From assembly GCF_900102265.1 (NCBI RefSeq), contig NZ_FNBH01000002.1, forward strand, positions 124,001-188,000: 64,000 nt of DNA, given 5' to 3'. Every line of letters begins with the position of its first letter. Positions within the stretch are counted from its first letter, which is position 1. The notes under the pieces are model-generated. The model had not been told where the DNA came from and searched no databases. It saw nothing but the letters and a program-made list of their open reading frames with translations. The translations under genes were made by a program, and so were the position numbers. This DNA comes from Epilithonimonas hungarica. Its GTDB lineage: Bacteria; Bacteroidota; Bacteroidia; Flavobacteriales; Weeksellaceae. This document shows positions 37,443 through 46,007 of this stretch, piece by piece.

Positions 37443-38207
37443 TTAAAATTGTGCGTAAATAAATGTTCTTTTGAACGGATAAAAAACCGGCGAGCCAGTA
37501 AAGACCTTCCTCAGTTCTTCTTTATAATCCTGTTTGTATTGATCTTTCAGATCGTCCGGAAGCTTTTCTAAGAATGGAATTATTGCAGTTCCTGAAGCCC
37601 AATCAAAAATAGCATCTGCATCTTTCATAATGTGCGGATAGACTTTCTCAAAGACGTTGATCTTCTTTCCATCATTGTCGGATAAGATTTTTGCATAATC
37701 TTCTATATTAAGAACTGAATATTCTCTTTTCCAGCCATTGAAATGTTTCTGGTAAACTTCGTGTTCTGCAACTAATGATAATAACTGATGTACGATGAAA
37801 TTATGATTCGATGGAACCTGGATTGCCAATTGTCCTTCGGGATTAATTTTTGAAATCAATTTTGGGAAGAGTTCCTGATGATTCTGACACCATTGCAAAG
37901 ATGCGTTGGCGATAATCAAATCAAATTTTTCATCCAACTCCATTTGTTCTTCAACGCTTCTTTGGAAAAACTGCAATCTTTTGGTTTCGAATTGTTCTGC
38001 CTTCTGAAGCATTTCTGCAGAAGAATCGATTCCGATGATTTGGGAATTTGGGATGAAGTCCAAAAGTCCCGCGGTGAGCTCTCCCGTTCCGCAACCTAAA
38101 TCGATAACGGACATATTGGATTCTATCTCAACCAATTTGAGCAAATCGAAATAAGGCGCTGAGCGCTCTTGTTTGAACTGGTCATATATCTCTGGATTCC
38201 AAGGCAT
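37443..38207 (-). CDS. tam: Trans-aconitate 2-methyltransferase-like SAM methyltransferase
   Basis: A 254-aa class I SAM-dependent methyltransferase resembling Tam, which methylates trans-aconitate, a toxic by-product of aconitate. The N-terminus WNPEIYDQFKQERSAPYFDLL is the Tam signature. SAM motif I is VIDLGCGTGELT (residues about 34-45), followed by IGIDSSAEML and LIIANASLQW. The C-terminal part (FDWASGTAIIPFLEKLP, FYPFKRTFIYAQF) matches the family. The substrate is inferred only. It may share a transcript with guaA (18-bp gap). Repeat-rich DNA lies directly upstream. Confidence 0.85.
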   Translation of the reverse strand: MPWNPEIYDQFKQERSAPYFDLLKLVEIESNMSVIDLGCGTGELTAGLLDFIPNSQIIGIDSSAEMLQKAEQFETKRLQFFQRSVEEQMELDEKFDLIIANASLQWCQNHQELFPKLISKINPEGQLAIQVPSNHNFIVHQLLSLVAEHEVYQKHFNGWKREYSVLNIEDYAKILSDNDGKKINVFEKVYPHIMKDADAIFDWASGTAIIPFLEKLPDDLKDQYKQDYKEELRKVFTGSPVFYPFKRTFIYAQF

Positions 38208-38213
38208 CTTAAT

Positions 38214-38272
38214 AGTTATGAATTATAAGTTATGAATTATGAATTGAACACTTCGACAGGCTCAATGTGACA
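38214..38272. repeat. Family C repeat with simple-sequence flank
   Basis: Near-tandem AGTTATGAATTATAAG/AGTTATGAATTATGAATTG is followed by ACTTCGACAGGCTCAATGTG (38250-38269). The latter resembles CACTTCGACAAGCGCAGTGT at 50933-50952, a type of repeat widespread in flavobacterial intergenic DNA. Confidence 0.5.
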
Positions 38273-38311
38273 AATCTAAGACTGAATTTTTTATTACAGT
38301 GAATTGCAAAC

Positions 38312-38429
38312 TAGCCCCGATTGCAACGGCATCCTTTTTTGTTTTTTTTTGGATTTCTCAATTCATCTGGAATGACAGCTCGTCTAAAAAAACAAAAAAG
38401 ATATAGTGGAAAGCGGGATCAAGCTCCTA
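38312..38429. repeat. Dispersed palindromic repeat, family A, copy 1
   Basis: Left end TAGCCCCGATTGCAACGGCA and right end GGAAAGCGGGATCAAGCTCC, with a long internal hairpin of T-rich (TTTTTTGTTTTT) and A-rich (AAAACAAAAAAG) arms. The outer ends are themselves an imperfect inverted repeat. Copies 2 and 3 are at 43741-43819 and 56550-56683. Confidence 0.75.
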
Positions 38430-38461
38430 AAAAAAAGAGACATTGGTCGCCCAACATCTCT
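38429..38461 (-). terminator. Intrinsic terminator after purD
   Basis: On the minus strand AGAGATGTTGG (38451-38461) pairs with CCAATGTCTCT (38436-38446) with two G-U pairs and a 4-base loop, followed by T8. It directly abuts repeat A copy 1. Confidence 0.78.
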
Positions 38462-38468
38462 CGTTATT

Positions 38469-39707
38469 CTAAAATTTCGCAATATCGTCTCGGAAAAATC
38501 CGTAGTCAAAGTCCACAATATTAGCGTCTTCGTAAACTTTCTTGCGAGCTTCCTCAAACGTGTCTCCAAGAGCTACAAGATTCAGAACTCGACCGCCTGT
38601 GGAAATCACTCGGCCGCCTCTGTAATCTGCTCCGGCGTAGAGCAATGTACTGTTTTTCACTTTTTCTGCGCCAGTTATCTCGTAGCCCGTCTCATGATTC
38701 TGAGGATAACCTCCTGAACAAACCACCAAACAAACTGCTTTTTTATTTTTGAATCTCAATTCCAATTCTTTTCCGTGAAGACAATCCTCGATAACATCTA
38801 CCAAATTGTTTTCCAAAAGTGGCAAAAGAACCTGAGTTTCCGGATCACCCAATCTCATATTGTACTCCAAAAGATAAGCGCCTTTTTCAGTCACCATCAA
38901 TCCGAAGAAAATAAATCCTTTGAAGCTAAGACCTTCTGTTTTCAGACCTTGAACGGTTGGATTCATAATATTATTAACGAAATCCTGGAAATGCTCATCT
39001 TTGAATTCCGGACTTGGCGCCGCAGAACCCATTCCGCCAGTATTTAAACCTTTATCTCCGTTTCCTACTTTTTTGTAATCTTTTGCGGGGATGAAAGGGA
39101 AAATCTTATCTCCGTTGGAAACTGCAATGATCGAAGCTTCGAAACCTTGTAAAAATTCTTCTATAATTACCTGGATCCCAGCATCGCCGAAGATTCTTTT
39201 AATCATAAAATCGTGAATCGTTCCTTCTGCTTCTTCCAGATCTTCTGCAATTACAACACCTTTTCCACCAGCTAATCCACTCGCTTTGATAACAACAGGG
39301 AATTTCTGATTCTGAAGGTATTCTTTAGCATCTGCATAAGAATCAAATGTTACAGACTCAGCAGTTTTGATTCCGTAAGTTTTCATAAATTTCTTAGAAA
39401 ACGCTTTGCTTCCTTCCAATGAAGCCGCTTTTTTTGCAGGACCAAAAACCTTAAGGTCAACTTTTTTGAACTCATCCACGATTCCTTCCACAAGAGGTGC
39501 TTCCGGACCAACAATAGTCAAATCCACCTTATTCTTGATGGCAAAATCTCTAAGTAAGATGATATCCGTCTCGTTGATGTTTTCTCCTAATTTTTCGGTA
39601 GTGGCGTTTCCCGGCGCGAAAAACATCTTTGTAATTCTACTGTCCTCGCTAAGCTTGGTTGCTAAAGCCGAAGCACGACCACCGTTTCCTACAATAAGTA
39701 ATCTCAT
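38469..39707 (-). CDS. purD: Phosphoribosylamine--glycine ligase
   Basis: Second step of purine synthesis, joining glycine to phosphoribosylamine with ATP. It is 412 aa, slightly shorter than the common 420-430. The N-terminal domain opens with LLIVGNGGRASALATKL and contains LTIVGPEAPLVEGIVD. The ATP-grasp domain has VVIKASGLAGGKGVVIAEDLEEA and the metal-binding FIFFGLMVTEKGAYLLEYNMRLGDPETQVLLP region. The C-terminal beta-barrel ends in DFDYGFFRDDI. A TAAATTTG -7 box on the minus strand (39737-39744) lies 30 bp upstream. Its own terminator suggests it is monocistronic. Confidence 0.97.
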   Translation of the reverse strand: MRLLIVGNGGRASALATKLSEDSRITKMFFAPGNATTEKLGENINETDIILLRDFAIKNKVDLTIVGPEAPLVEGIVDEFKKVDLKVFGPAKKAASLEGSKAFSKKFMKTYGIKTAESVTFDSYADAKEYLQNQKFPVVIKASGLAGGKGVVIAEDLEEAEGTIHDFMIKRIFGDAGIQVIIEEFLQGFEASIIAVSNGDKIFPFIPAKDYKKVGNGDKGLNTGGMGSAAPSPEFKDEHFQDFVNNIMNPTVQGLKTEGLSFKGFIFFGLMVTEKGAYLLEYNMRLGDPETQVLLPLLENNLVDVIEDCLHGKELELRFKNKKAVCLVVCSGGYPQNHETGYEITGAEKVKNSTLLYAGADYRGGRVISTGGRVLNLVALGDTFEEARKKVYEDANIVDFDYGFFRDDIAKF

Positions 39708-39736
39708 TATGTTTTCAGTTTAACTTTTTAAAGTGC

Positions 39737-39744
39737 CAAATTTA
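39737..39744 (-). promoter_or_regulatory. -7 element for purD
   Basis: The minus strand reads TAAATTTG, a TAnnTTTG match 30 bp before the ATG. No -33 TTG lies at the right distance. Confidence 0.42.
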
Positions 39745-39814
39745 AGTTTTTTTGAGGACAAATCTTATACCGCTCCTGATGTATTTTTCTTAAAAATTTA
39801 TTAAAAGATTAATA

Positions 39815-40528
39815 TTACGGCAACTGCATTGGAACTTCCATCAATAAAATTTCGGAATTTTCTTCAGCTTCCAAAACGAAACTTTCTATATCCCAAATCC
39901 CGAAACCGTCTCTGTCATTAAGAATCTGGTCACCGATCTTCGCTTTTCCTTTGATGACGAAAGCATAGACTCCGTTTCCTGATTTGTGAATTTTATATTC
40001 CTTAGAAAAACCCTTATCAAATTTCGCCAAGTTGAACCAAGCATCCTGATGAATCCACACGCCAGCATCATCCTGATTTGGGGAAAGAATCTGCTGGAAA
40101 TCATTTTGAACTGAGTTTTCTTCTATGCTGATCTGGTCATATCTTGGAGTAACATCAGTTTTGTTTGGGATGATCCAGATCTGTAGAAATTTCACTGGTT
40201 GCTCGGTCGCATTTTCCTCGCTATGCATAATTCCTGTTCCGGCTGACATTACCTGGATATCACCTTTTTTGATAATTCCGGAATTCCCCATATTATCGCC
40301 GTGACGCAAATCGCCTTCCAACGGAATAGAAATAATCTCCATATCGCGGTGCGGATGTCTCCCGAATCCCATTCCGCCTTCTACGAAATCGTCATTCAAA
40401 ACTCTGAGAACGCCGAAATGTGTTCTTTCCGGATTGTGATAATTAGCAAAACTAAAAGAATGATGACTTTTCAACCAACCGTGGTTTGCGTAACCTCTGC
40501 TGTCGGATTTGTGATATACTGTTTTCAT
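39815..40528 (-). CDS. Pirin family protein
   Basis: A 237-aa bicupin. The N-terminal cupin has HSFSFANYHNPERTHFGVLRVLNDD, the metal ligands HPHRDMEIISIPLEG and RHGDNMGNSG, and HSEENA, the standard set of three His and one Glu. The C-terminal cupin is degenerate. Bacterial pirins such as YhhW can have quercetin 2,3-dioxygenase activity and others modulate metabolic enzymes, but the physiological role is generally unclear. It lies between purD and ilvA on the same strand with gaps of over 100 bp on either side, so it is likely a single-gene unit. Confidence 0.92.
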   Translation of the reverse strand: MKTVYHKSDSRGYANHGWLKSHHSFSFANYHNPERTHFGVLRVLNDDFVEGGMGFGRHPHRDMEIISIPLEGDLRHGDNMGNSGIIKKGDIQVMSAGTGIMHSEENATEQPVKFLQIWIIPNKTDVTPRYDQISIEENSVQNDFQQILSPNQDDAGVWIHQDAWFNLAKFDKGFSKEYKIHKSGNGVYAFVIKGKAKIGDQILNDRDGFGIWDIESFVLEAEENSEILLMEVPMQLP

Positions 40529-40600
40529 TTTTAAATTGATTTTATTATTAACACAAATTTCCAGCTTCTAAAATCCTTATGCATTGATGTACGGTAAGAA

Positions 40601-40629
40601 CGAAAAACCTCGACAATTGCCGGAGTTTT
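40601..40629 (-). terminator. Terminator at the end of the ilv operon
   Basis: On the minus strand AAAACTCCG (40621-40629) pairs with CGAGGTTTT (40604-40612), eight of nine positions including one wobble, over an 8-base loop, then TTTTTC. It lies 19 bp past the ilvA stop. Confidence 0.6.
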
Positions 40630-40647
40630 ATTTATTTGAATTGATAA

Positions 40648-41916
40648 TTAAACCAACATATTAAGAACATCAGGATTATCATTAAGGTAAGATTCAAAAT
40701 AGCCAAGTTGTTGCATTCTTTGTTTCAGACCATTAAAATCGGAAGGATTAGAAAGTTCGATTCCGACGATTGCCAAAGCCGTTTCTCGTGAGTTTTTCTT
40801 GGTATATTCGAAATGAGTGATATCGTCGTTTTCTCCTAAAACATTCAGAACGAAATCTTTCAGAGAACCTGGACGCTGCGGAAATTTCACCATAAAATAA
40901 TGCTTCAAACCATTGTAAAGCAAAGCCCGTTCTTTGATTTCCTCCATTCTCGTAATGTCGTTGTTACTGCCGCTGACGATGCAAACTACATTTTTGGCTT
41001 TGATTTGATCTCGATACTGCTCTAAAGCTGAGATAGAAAGCGCTCCTGCCGGTTCCAAAACGATTGCATCTTTGTTATATAATTGTAGAATCGTTTCACA
41101 AATCTTACCTTCATCCACAGAAATACAATCTTCCAGCGCGTTTTTACAAATCTCAAAAGTCAAATCTCCCACTCTTTTTACAGCCGCACCATCCACAAAA
41201 CCATCGACTTCTGAAAGTTCTGTATTAAGATTATTATCGATGGAAGTTCTCATAGAAGATGCTCCTTTTGGTTCAACTCCAATCAATTTTGTCTCTTGTG
41301 ATAATTTGCCAAAAACCGTTGCAATTCCGGATGCCAAACCACCGCCGCCAATCGGAATAAACACAAAATCGATTGCTTCTTTTTGTTGTTCTAAAATTTC
41401 CAAAGCCAAAGTTGCCTGACCTTCTATAATCTGAACATCGTCAAATGGATGGATAAACTCAGCTCCCGAAGTTTTTGCAAATTCCAAAGCCGCATTTTTC
41501 GACGCATCGAAAGTATCGCCGGCCAATCGTATTTCAACGAAATTTCCGCCAAACATTTCGACTTGTTCCAGCTTTTGTTTCGGAGTCGTCACAGGCATAA
41601 AAATCGTTCCTTTGATTTGAAGTTGCTTGCAGGAAAAAGCCACACCTTGCGCATGATTTCCCGCGCTGGCACAAACTATCCCTTGAGAAACTTTGCCTTC
41701 GTTAAAAAGAGTTTTAATTTTATTGTAAGCACCTCGCAATTTATACGACCTCACAGGTTGCAGGTCTTCTCTTTTGAGAAAAATATTTGCTCCAAATTTA
41801 TCTGACAAGCGAGAATTGTATTGCAAAGGCGTGTAATTAACCACATTTTCTATACTTTTTCGGGCTTCTTTTACCGCTTCCAAGGTTGGAAATATAAGCG
41901 TTGCGTTCATCTTCAT
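40648..41916 (-). CDS. ilvA: Threonine ammonia-lyase (threonine dehydratase), biosynthetic
   Basis: PLP enzyme that deaminates threonine to 2-oxobutanoate, the first committed step to isoleucine. It is 422 aa. The PLP lysine is in SYKLRGAYNKI (about residue 60), the phosphate-binding glycine loop is PIGGGGLASGIA, and a serine-rich CIVSGSNND binds the pyridine nitrogen. The C-terminal 85 residues (HYFMVKFPQRPGSLKDFVLNVL and following) form a single ACT-like regulatory domain; the long proteobacterial form has two. It is last in the ilv series but separated from ilvC by an ABC ATPase gene flanked by repeats. Confidence 0.96.
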   Translation of the reverse strand: MKMNATLIFPTLEAVKEARKSIENVVNYTPLQYNSRLSDKFGANIFLKREDLQPVRSYKLRGAYNKIKTLFNEGKVSQGIVCASAGNHAQGVAFSCKQLQIKGTIFMPVTTPKQKLEQVEMFGGNFVEIRLAGDTFDASKNAALEFAKTSGAEFIHPFDDVQIIEGQATLALEILEQQKEAIDFVFIPIGGGGLASGIATVFGKLSQETKLIGVEPKGASSMRTSIDNNLNTELSEVDGFVDGAAVKRVGDLTFEICKNALEDCISVDEGKICETILQLYNKDAIVLEPAGALSISALEQYRDQIKAKNVVCIVSGSNNDITRMEEIKERALLYNGLKHYFMVKFPQRPGSLKDFVLNVLGENDDITHFEYTKKNSRETALAIVGIELSNPSDFNGLKQRMQQLGYFESYLNDNPDVLNMLV

Positions 41917-41976
41917 TTATATTACAGATTCTTTGTTATTTATTTTAAACTTAATTGTTTTAATAATTTTTATAAT

Positions 41977-42044
41977 TCTCGCAGATTTTGCTGATTGGGC
42001 AGATTTAGAATTGTAAATCAGCTAAATTTGCTAAATCTGCGAGA
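41977..42044. repeat. Inverted repeat between ilvA and the ABC gene
   Basis: TCTCGCAGATTT (41977-41988) and AAATCTGCGAGA (42033-42044) form a perfect 12-bp inverted repeat; the inside has partly complementary TGCTGAT and ATCAGC. There is no T-run, so a terminator role is unlikely. It lies 12 bp beyond the ABC gene stop. Confidence 0.7.
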
Positions 42045-42056
42045 GTAAATTATCCT

Positions 42057-43523
42057 TCAATACTTTATTAATTCTACCCGACTATTAATTTTCACTTTTC
42101 CGTTTTCCAGAACAAGTTTGTGATTGAGTTTTTTTGGTAATTGAGATTCAAAATGCCCAACGTAAATCAATGATTGTCCCTGACCTGCCAAATCATCAAT
42201 TACCCGATTAAAATATTGTGCCTGCTCGTTGTCCATTCCCTGACAAGGCTCGTCCAGAATCAGGAGTTTTGGTTTTTTAATCAATGTTCTTGCGAGTAAA
42301 GCCAAACGTTGTTTCCCAAGCGGTAAAGTATTTAACTTCTTATTTTTATCATCTTTTAAATCGAAGAAATACAGCATCTGCTCCAATTGTTGTTGCTGAC
42401 TAAAACTCAGTTTCTGATACAAACTCATCGAATCAAAAAATCCAGAAGCTATGGTTTGTCCGACATTGGCATTCATATCAAAATACCAGTGTAATTCGGG
42501 CGAAATCATTCCGATTTTTTCTTTGATGTCCCAGATACTTTCACCGCTTCCCCGCTTTTGCCCGAAAAGATAAATTTCATTGGCATAAGCTTGTGGATGG
42601 TCGCCATTCAACAAACTCAACAAGGTTGATTTCCCAGAACCATTGTGACCCTCCAACAACCATTGTTCGCCGGAATTCACTTCCCAATCGATGTTTTTCA
42701 GGACCTGTTTTTCGCCGTAGGAAATATTGATATTTTCTAATTTGATTAAGTTTTCTCTCTGATTTTCATTATTTTTTTGAAGGAAAAAAGGAAGTGATTT
42801 TGATGTTCTTTCTTCGCCTTTGGAAAAGTCTTTTGGTGAATTTCTATGAACTAATTTTCCATTTTCTATCTCAACAAAATATTGAACATTTTCAGGATGT
42901 TCGTCGTCATTATTAATGAAAATCAGTGTGACATTTTCTTTGATTAAATCATCAAAAGCCTGATTCAAAAACTGTCTCGATTTGGTATCCAATCCTGTGT
43001 AAGGCTGGTCGATAATCAGAACCTGAGGTTTTAGCCAGAGTGCTTTCAGTAATTGTAATTTCTTGTGTTCGCCGCTTGACAATTCTATCAATTGCTGATT
43101 TTTAAAATTTTCAAATCCAAACGGTTCTAAATAGGATTCTAATATTCTGAAATCCAGATTTTTTTCTTTCCCGAAATGATTAAGCTCTGCAAAAACAGTT
43201 AGGGTATCATTTTTAGCAAATTGATTATATCGCTGTTGATAATAAAAATTGCGGTCGCCTTCCAGATTAGTGAACTGAAACCAATTGGAAACGTAAAGAA
43301 TTTTCCTCTTCAAGTTTAAATTTTCATTAAAATTGACCTCAAATTTTCCTTCAAAATTTTTGATTTCTCCGGAAATGATTTTGGCCAAGGTTGTTTTCCC
43401 GCTTCCGCTTAATCCGCCCAACATCCAACATTCTCCGGAAGATATTTCCCAGTTGAAATTGTTCAGTATGGGTTTGTCATACTGGAAATTCAGGTTTGAA
43501 ATGTGGATGATTGGGATTGACAT
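42057..43523 (-). CDS. Duplicated ABC ATPase (ModF/PhrA-like)
   Basis: A 488-aa soluble protein with two complete ABC nucleotide-binding domains and no membrane segment. Domain 1 has Walker A GGLSGSGKTTLAKI (about residue 36), signature ELSSGEHKKLQLLKAL and Walker B VLIIDQP. Domain 2 starts near residue 255 with Walker A LEGHNGSGKSTLLSLL, a degenerate signature TLPLGKQRLALLAR and Walker B LLILDEPCQGMD. The layout resembles ModF, often loosely named a molybdate ABC ATPase though its role is unclear. It lies between ilvC and ilvA, flanked by inverted repeats on both sides, and has no evident metabolic link to isoleucine synthesis. Confidence 0.85.
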   Translation of the reverse strand: MSIPIIHISNLNFQYDKPILNNFNWEISSGECWMLGGLSGSGKTTLAKIISGEIKNFEGKFEVNFNENLNLKRKILYVSNWFQFTNLEGDRNFYYQQRYNQFAKNDTLTVFAELNHFGKEKNLDFRILESYLEPFGFENFKNQQLIELSSGEHKKLQLLKALWLKPQVLIIDQPYTGLDTKSRQFLNQAFDDLIKENVTLIFINNDDEHPENVQYFVEIENGKLVHRNSPKDFSKGEERTSKSLPFFLQKNNENQRENLIKLENINISYGEKQVLKNIDWEVNSGEQWLLEGHNGSGKSTLLSLLNGDHPQAYANEIYLFGQKRGSGESIWDIKEKIGMISPELHWYFDMNANVGQTIASGFFDSMSLYQKLSFSQQQQLEQMLYFFDLKDDKNKKLNTLPLGKQRLALLARTLIKKPKLLILDEPCQGMDNEQAQYFNRVIDDLAGQGQSLIYVGHFESQLPKKLNHKLVLENGKVKINSRVELIKY

Positions 43524-43635
43524 TATTTTATTTTTAAACGCAAAGGGCGCAAAGTTTTTATAATCTTATTGAAAATATTTTAAGGCCCGCAAAGGTGCTT
43601 CGCTCAACAAAGAACACAAACCAAATAACAGTTAG

Positions 43636-43704
43636 TTTGTCATTCTGTAGGAATCTAAACAATTTACGTTAAATTCATTGCTGAGATTCCTACAGAATGA
43701 CAAA
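43636..43704. repeat. Perfect 21-bp inverted repeat
   Basis: The arm 43636-43656 (TTTGTCATTCTGTAGGAATC then T) is exactly complementary to 43684-43704, with a 27-bp spacer. This sequence type recalls widespread Chryseobacterium intergenic palindromes. No T-run suggests termination. Confidence 0.8.
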
Positions 43705-43740
43705 TATGATGTTAAATTTTAATTTTTATGACAAATCCCA

Positions 43741-43819
43741 TAGCCCCGATTGCAGCGGCATCCTTTTGTGATGAGGAACGAAGAGCAAAAGATATAGCGG
43801 AAAGCGGGATTAGCTCCTA
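43741..43819. repeat. Dispersed palindromic repeat, family A, copy 2
   Basis: The shortest and cleanest copy: left end TAGCCCCGATTGCAGCGGCA, right end GGAAAGCGGGATTAGCTCCT, and a 25-bp centre (GTGATGAGGAACGAAGAGC) between CCTTTT and AAAAGATATAGC. It ends three bases before the ilvC stop. With the palindrome at 43636-43704 it fills most of the 299-bp gap. The first part of the gap (43535-43615) has CGCAAAGGGCGCAAAG-type sequence and no gene. Confidence 0.8.
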
Positions 43820-43822
43820 ATT

Positions 43823-45304
43823 TTAAACAGTTTTGATAGACTTCATCGCCGTCATCGCCTGACGCAGTTTTCTACCGACAATTTCTACCGGATGATTTCT
43901 CAAAATATCGTTCACATAAACCAATTGTGCGTTGTCAACCGAAGTTTTTTTGCCCACGTTGAAGTCTTTTCCAACCAAATCCGTATCCACCGACTTCATA
44001 AAATCTGCCAACAAAGGTTTGCAAGCCTGGTCGAACAGGTAACAGCCGTATTCTGCAGTATCGGAAATCACACGATTCATCTCGAACAATTTTTTCCTTG
44101 CGATGGTATTGGCAATCAAAGGGGTTTCGTGAAGCGATTCGTAATAAGCGGATTCCGGCTTGATTCCGGCTTCAACCATCGTTTCAAACGCTAATTCAAC
44201 ACCCGCTCTGATGAAGGCCGACATCAAAAGATAATTGTCAAAATATTCCTGCTCCTCGATTTTCACATCGCCTGCCGGTGTTTTTTCAAAAGCTGTTTCT
44301 CCTGTTTCTGCACGCCATTTCAAAAGGTTGGCATCGCCGTTTGCCCAGTCTTCCATCATTGTTTTGGAAAATTCGCCGGAGATGATATCGTCCTGGTGCT
44401 TTTGGAAAAGCGGACGCATAATATCTTTCAGTTTTTCTGACAACTCAAAGGCTTTTAGTTTCGCAGGGTTAGAAAGTCTGTCCAGCATTCCGCTTACACC
44501 ACCGTGTTTCAAGGCTTCTGTAATGACCTCAACACCGTATTGAACCAATTTGGAAGCGTAACCTGCATCAATTCCTTTTTCGACCATTTTGTCAAACGAA
44601 AGAATAGAACCTGTCTGCAAAAGTCCGCACAAAATCGTCTGTTCTCCCATCAAATCGGACTTCACTTCTGCCACGAAAGAGGATTTCAAAACACCGGCTT
44701 TGTGACCGCCTGTTCCTACACAATATGCTTTTGCTTCTGCCCAGCCTTTTCCCTGAGGGTCATTTTCAGGATGAACGGCAATCAGCGTCGGAACACCGAA
44801 ACCTCGCAGATATTCGGCACGAACTTCGGAACCCGGACATTTTGGAGCGACCATAATCACCGTTAAATCTTTACGAATCTGCATCCCTTCTTCCACGATA
44901 TTGAACCCGTGTGAATAGGACAAAGTCGCACCCTGTTTCATCAAAGGCTGAACCGCATTGATTACCGAAGTGTGTTGCTTGTCAGGCGTTAAATTGATGA
45001 CCAAATCCGCAGAGGGAATCAGTTCTTCGTAAGTTCCGACTTTGAAATTATTTTCGGTTGCGTTTTTCCACGAATCTCTCTTTTGGTCGATAGCTTCCTG
45101 ACGCAATGCGTAAGAAACGTCCAGTCCGCTGTCTCTGAGATTCAGACCTTGATTCAGCCCCTGAGCGCCGCAACCAACCACTACGATTTTCTTTCCTTTC
45201 AATGCAGAAACGCCATCAGAAAACTCTGAACTGTCCATAAATTCCGCCTGTCCTAACTGATGCAACTGGTCTCTGAGTGATAAGGTATTGAAATAATTTG
45301 CCAT
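43823..45304 (-). CDS. ilvC: Ketol-acid reductoisomerase, class II
   Basis: Converts acetolactate and acetohydroxybutyrate to the dihydroxy acids, using NADPH and magnesium. It is 493 aa, the long class II form like that of E. coli. The Rossmann motif [16 protein letters not shown] is near residue 38. [21 protein letters not shown] and [17 protein letters not shown] carry conserved metal-binding acids. The duplicated C-terminal knot domains follow ([15 protein letters not shown] and [18 protein letters not shown]). It is fifth in the ilv series. A 105-bp AT-rich gap with AAGTAAAAAGTA repeats separates it from ilvN. Confidence 0.97.
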   Translation of the reverse strand: MANYFNTLSLRDQLHQLGQAEFMDSSEFSDGVSALKGKKIVVVGCGAQGLNQGLNLRDSGLDVSYALRQEAIDQKRDSWKNATENNFKVGTYEELIPSADLVINLTPDKQHTSVINAVQPLMKQGATLSYSHGFNIVEEGMQIRKDLTVIMVAPKCPGSEVRAEYLRGFGVPTLIAVHPENDPQGKGWAEAKAYCVGTGGHKAGVLKSSFVAEVKSDLMGEQTILCGLLQTGSILSFDKMVEKGIDAGYASKLVQYGVEVITEALKHGGVSGMLDRLSNPAKLKAFELSEKLKDIMRPLFQKHQDDIISGEFSKTMMEDWANGDANLLKWRAETGETAFEKTPAGDVKIEEQEYFDNYLLMSAFIRAGVELAFETMVEAGIKPESAYYESLHETPLIANTIARKKLFEMNRVISDTAEYGCYLFDQACKPLLADFMKSVDTDLVGKDFNVGKKTSVDNAQLVYVNDILRNHPVEIVGRKLRQAMTAMKSIKTV

Positions 45305-45409
45305 ATTTTTAAGTAAAAAGTAAAAAGTATGATGTATTAAGTAATGAGTATTACCGCAACTACTTTTTCGGATTAATATTTTTTTTGAATTTTAAATTTC
45401 TCTTTGAAA

Positions 45410-46000
45410 TTACATTGTGAAAACGTCATCTCGTTTGTCCAGGAATTCGTTTTCTACGATTTCGGCGGAAGGTTCTCTTTTTTCAAATTCGAGGACTTTG
45501 TCGTGGATTCCTCTGCTGTTTTTGATGATGGCGATTCTTGCGCCTCGTACAAATTCTATGAGACCGTATTTATTTAATTCTTCGGTTAAGCGGTCGATTT
45601 CTTCACGATGACCTGCCGTTTCAAAAACGATATAATCTTGTCGAATTACAACCGTAGAAGCGCCATATTGACGAAGCAATCTTTCGACGTAAACCTTTTC
45701 TGTCACAACACTTGCTGGAACTTTGTAAAGCGCCTGTTCTTGCCAGACAATTTCGTCATCTGTGTTGAAATAGGCTTTCATAATGTCAATCTGCTTCTCG
45801 AGTTGTCGGCAAAGTTTTCTTACGACCTCATCATTTTCATTAATGACAATCGTGAATCTGTGGATACCATCCACCTCAGAAGGTAACGTGTTCAAACTTT
45901 CAATATTGATTTTTCTTCGTGAGAAAATTCCTGATATTCTTCCGATTAATCCTACAGAATTCTCGGTGTATAGTGTGATGGTAAATTCTTGTTTTTCCAT
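45410..46000 (-). CDS. ilvN: Acetolactate synthase small (regulatory) subunit
   Basis: The regulatory subunit that binds valine and activates or inhibits the IlvB catalytic subunit. It is 196 aa, longer than the E. coli IlvN/IlvH forms. The N-terminal ACT domain reads FTITLYTENSVGLIGRISGIFSRRKINIESLN (residues about 5-36). The C-terminal ALS small-subunit domain (VYVERLLRQYGASTVVIRQDYIVFETAGHREEIDRL) spans about 105-165. A charged tail ends in EFLDKRDDVFTM. It follows ilvB by 7 bp, so the two subunits are coupled. The symbol ilvH is equally possible. Confidence 0.96.
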   Translation of the reverse strand: MEKQEFTITLYTENSVGLIGRISGIFSRRKINIESLNTLPSEVDGIHRFTIVINENDEVVRKLCRQLEKQIDIMKAYFNTDDEIVWQEQALYKVPASVVTEKVYVERLLRQYGASTVVIRQDYIVFETAGHREEIDRLTEELNKYGLIEFVRGARIAIIKNSRGIHDKVLEFEKREPSAEIVENEFLDKRDDVFTM

Positions 46001-46007
46001 TTCCTTT

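Noticed and set aside
38200-38470. Possible CRISPR-like or tandem array in the repeat-rich gap
   Set aside because: The repeats are palindromic elements of different families with no regular spacing and no equal-length spacers; no cas gene is nearby.
38321-38717. Several 60-100-aa frames over the repeat and the end of purD
   Set aside because: They are made of family A repeat and antisense purD sequence; the basic, low-complexity proteins are artefacts of the repeat.
43535-43615. CGCAAAGG-type sequence suspected to be a regulatory site
   Set aside because: It resembles common low-complexity flavobacterial intergenic DNA (a similar CGCAAAG occurs at about 26105) and shows no paired structure or promoter match.
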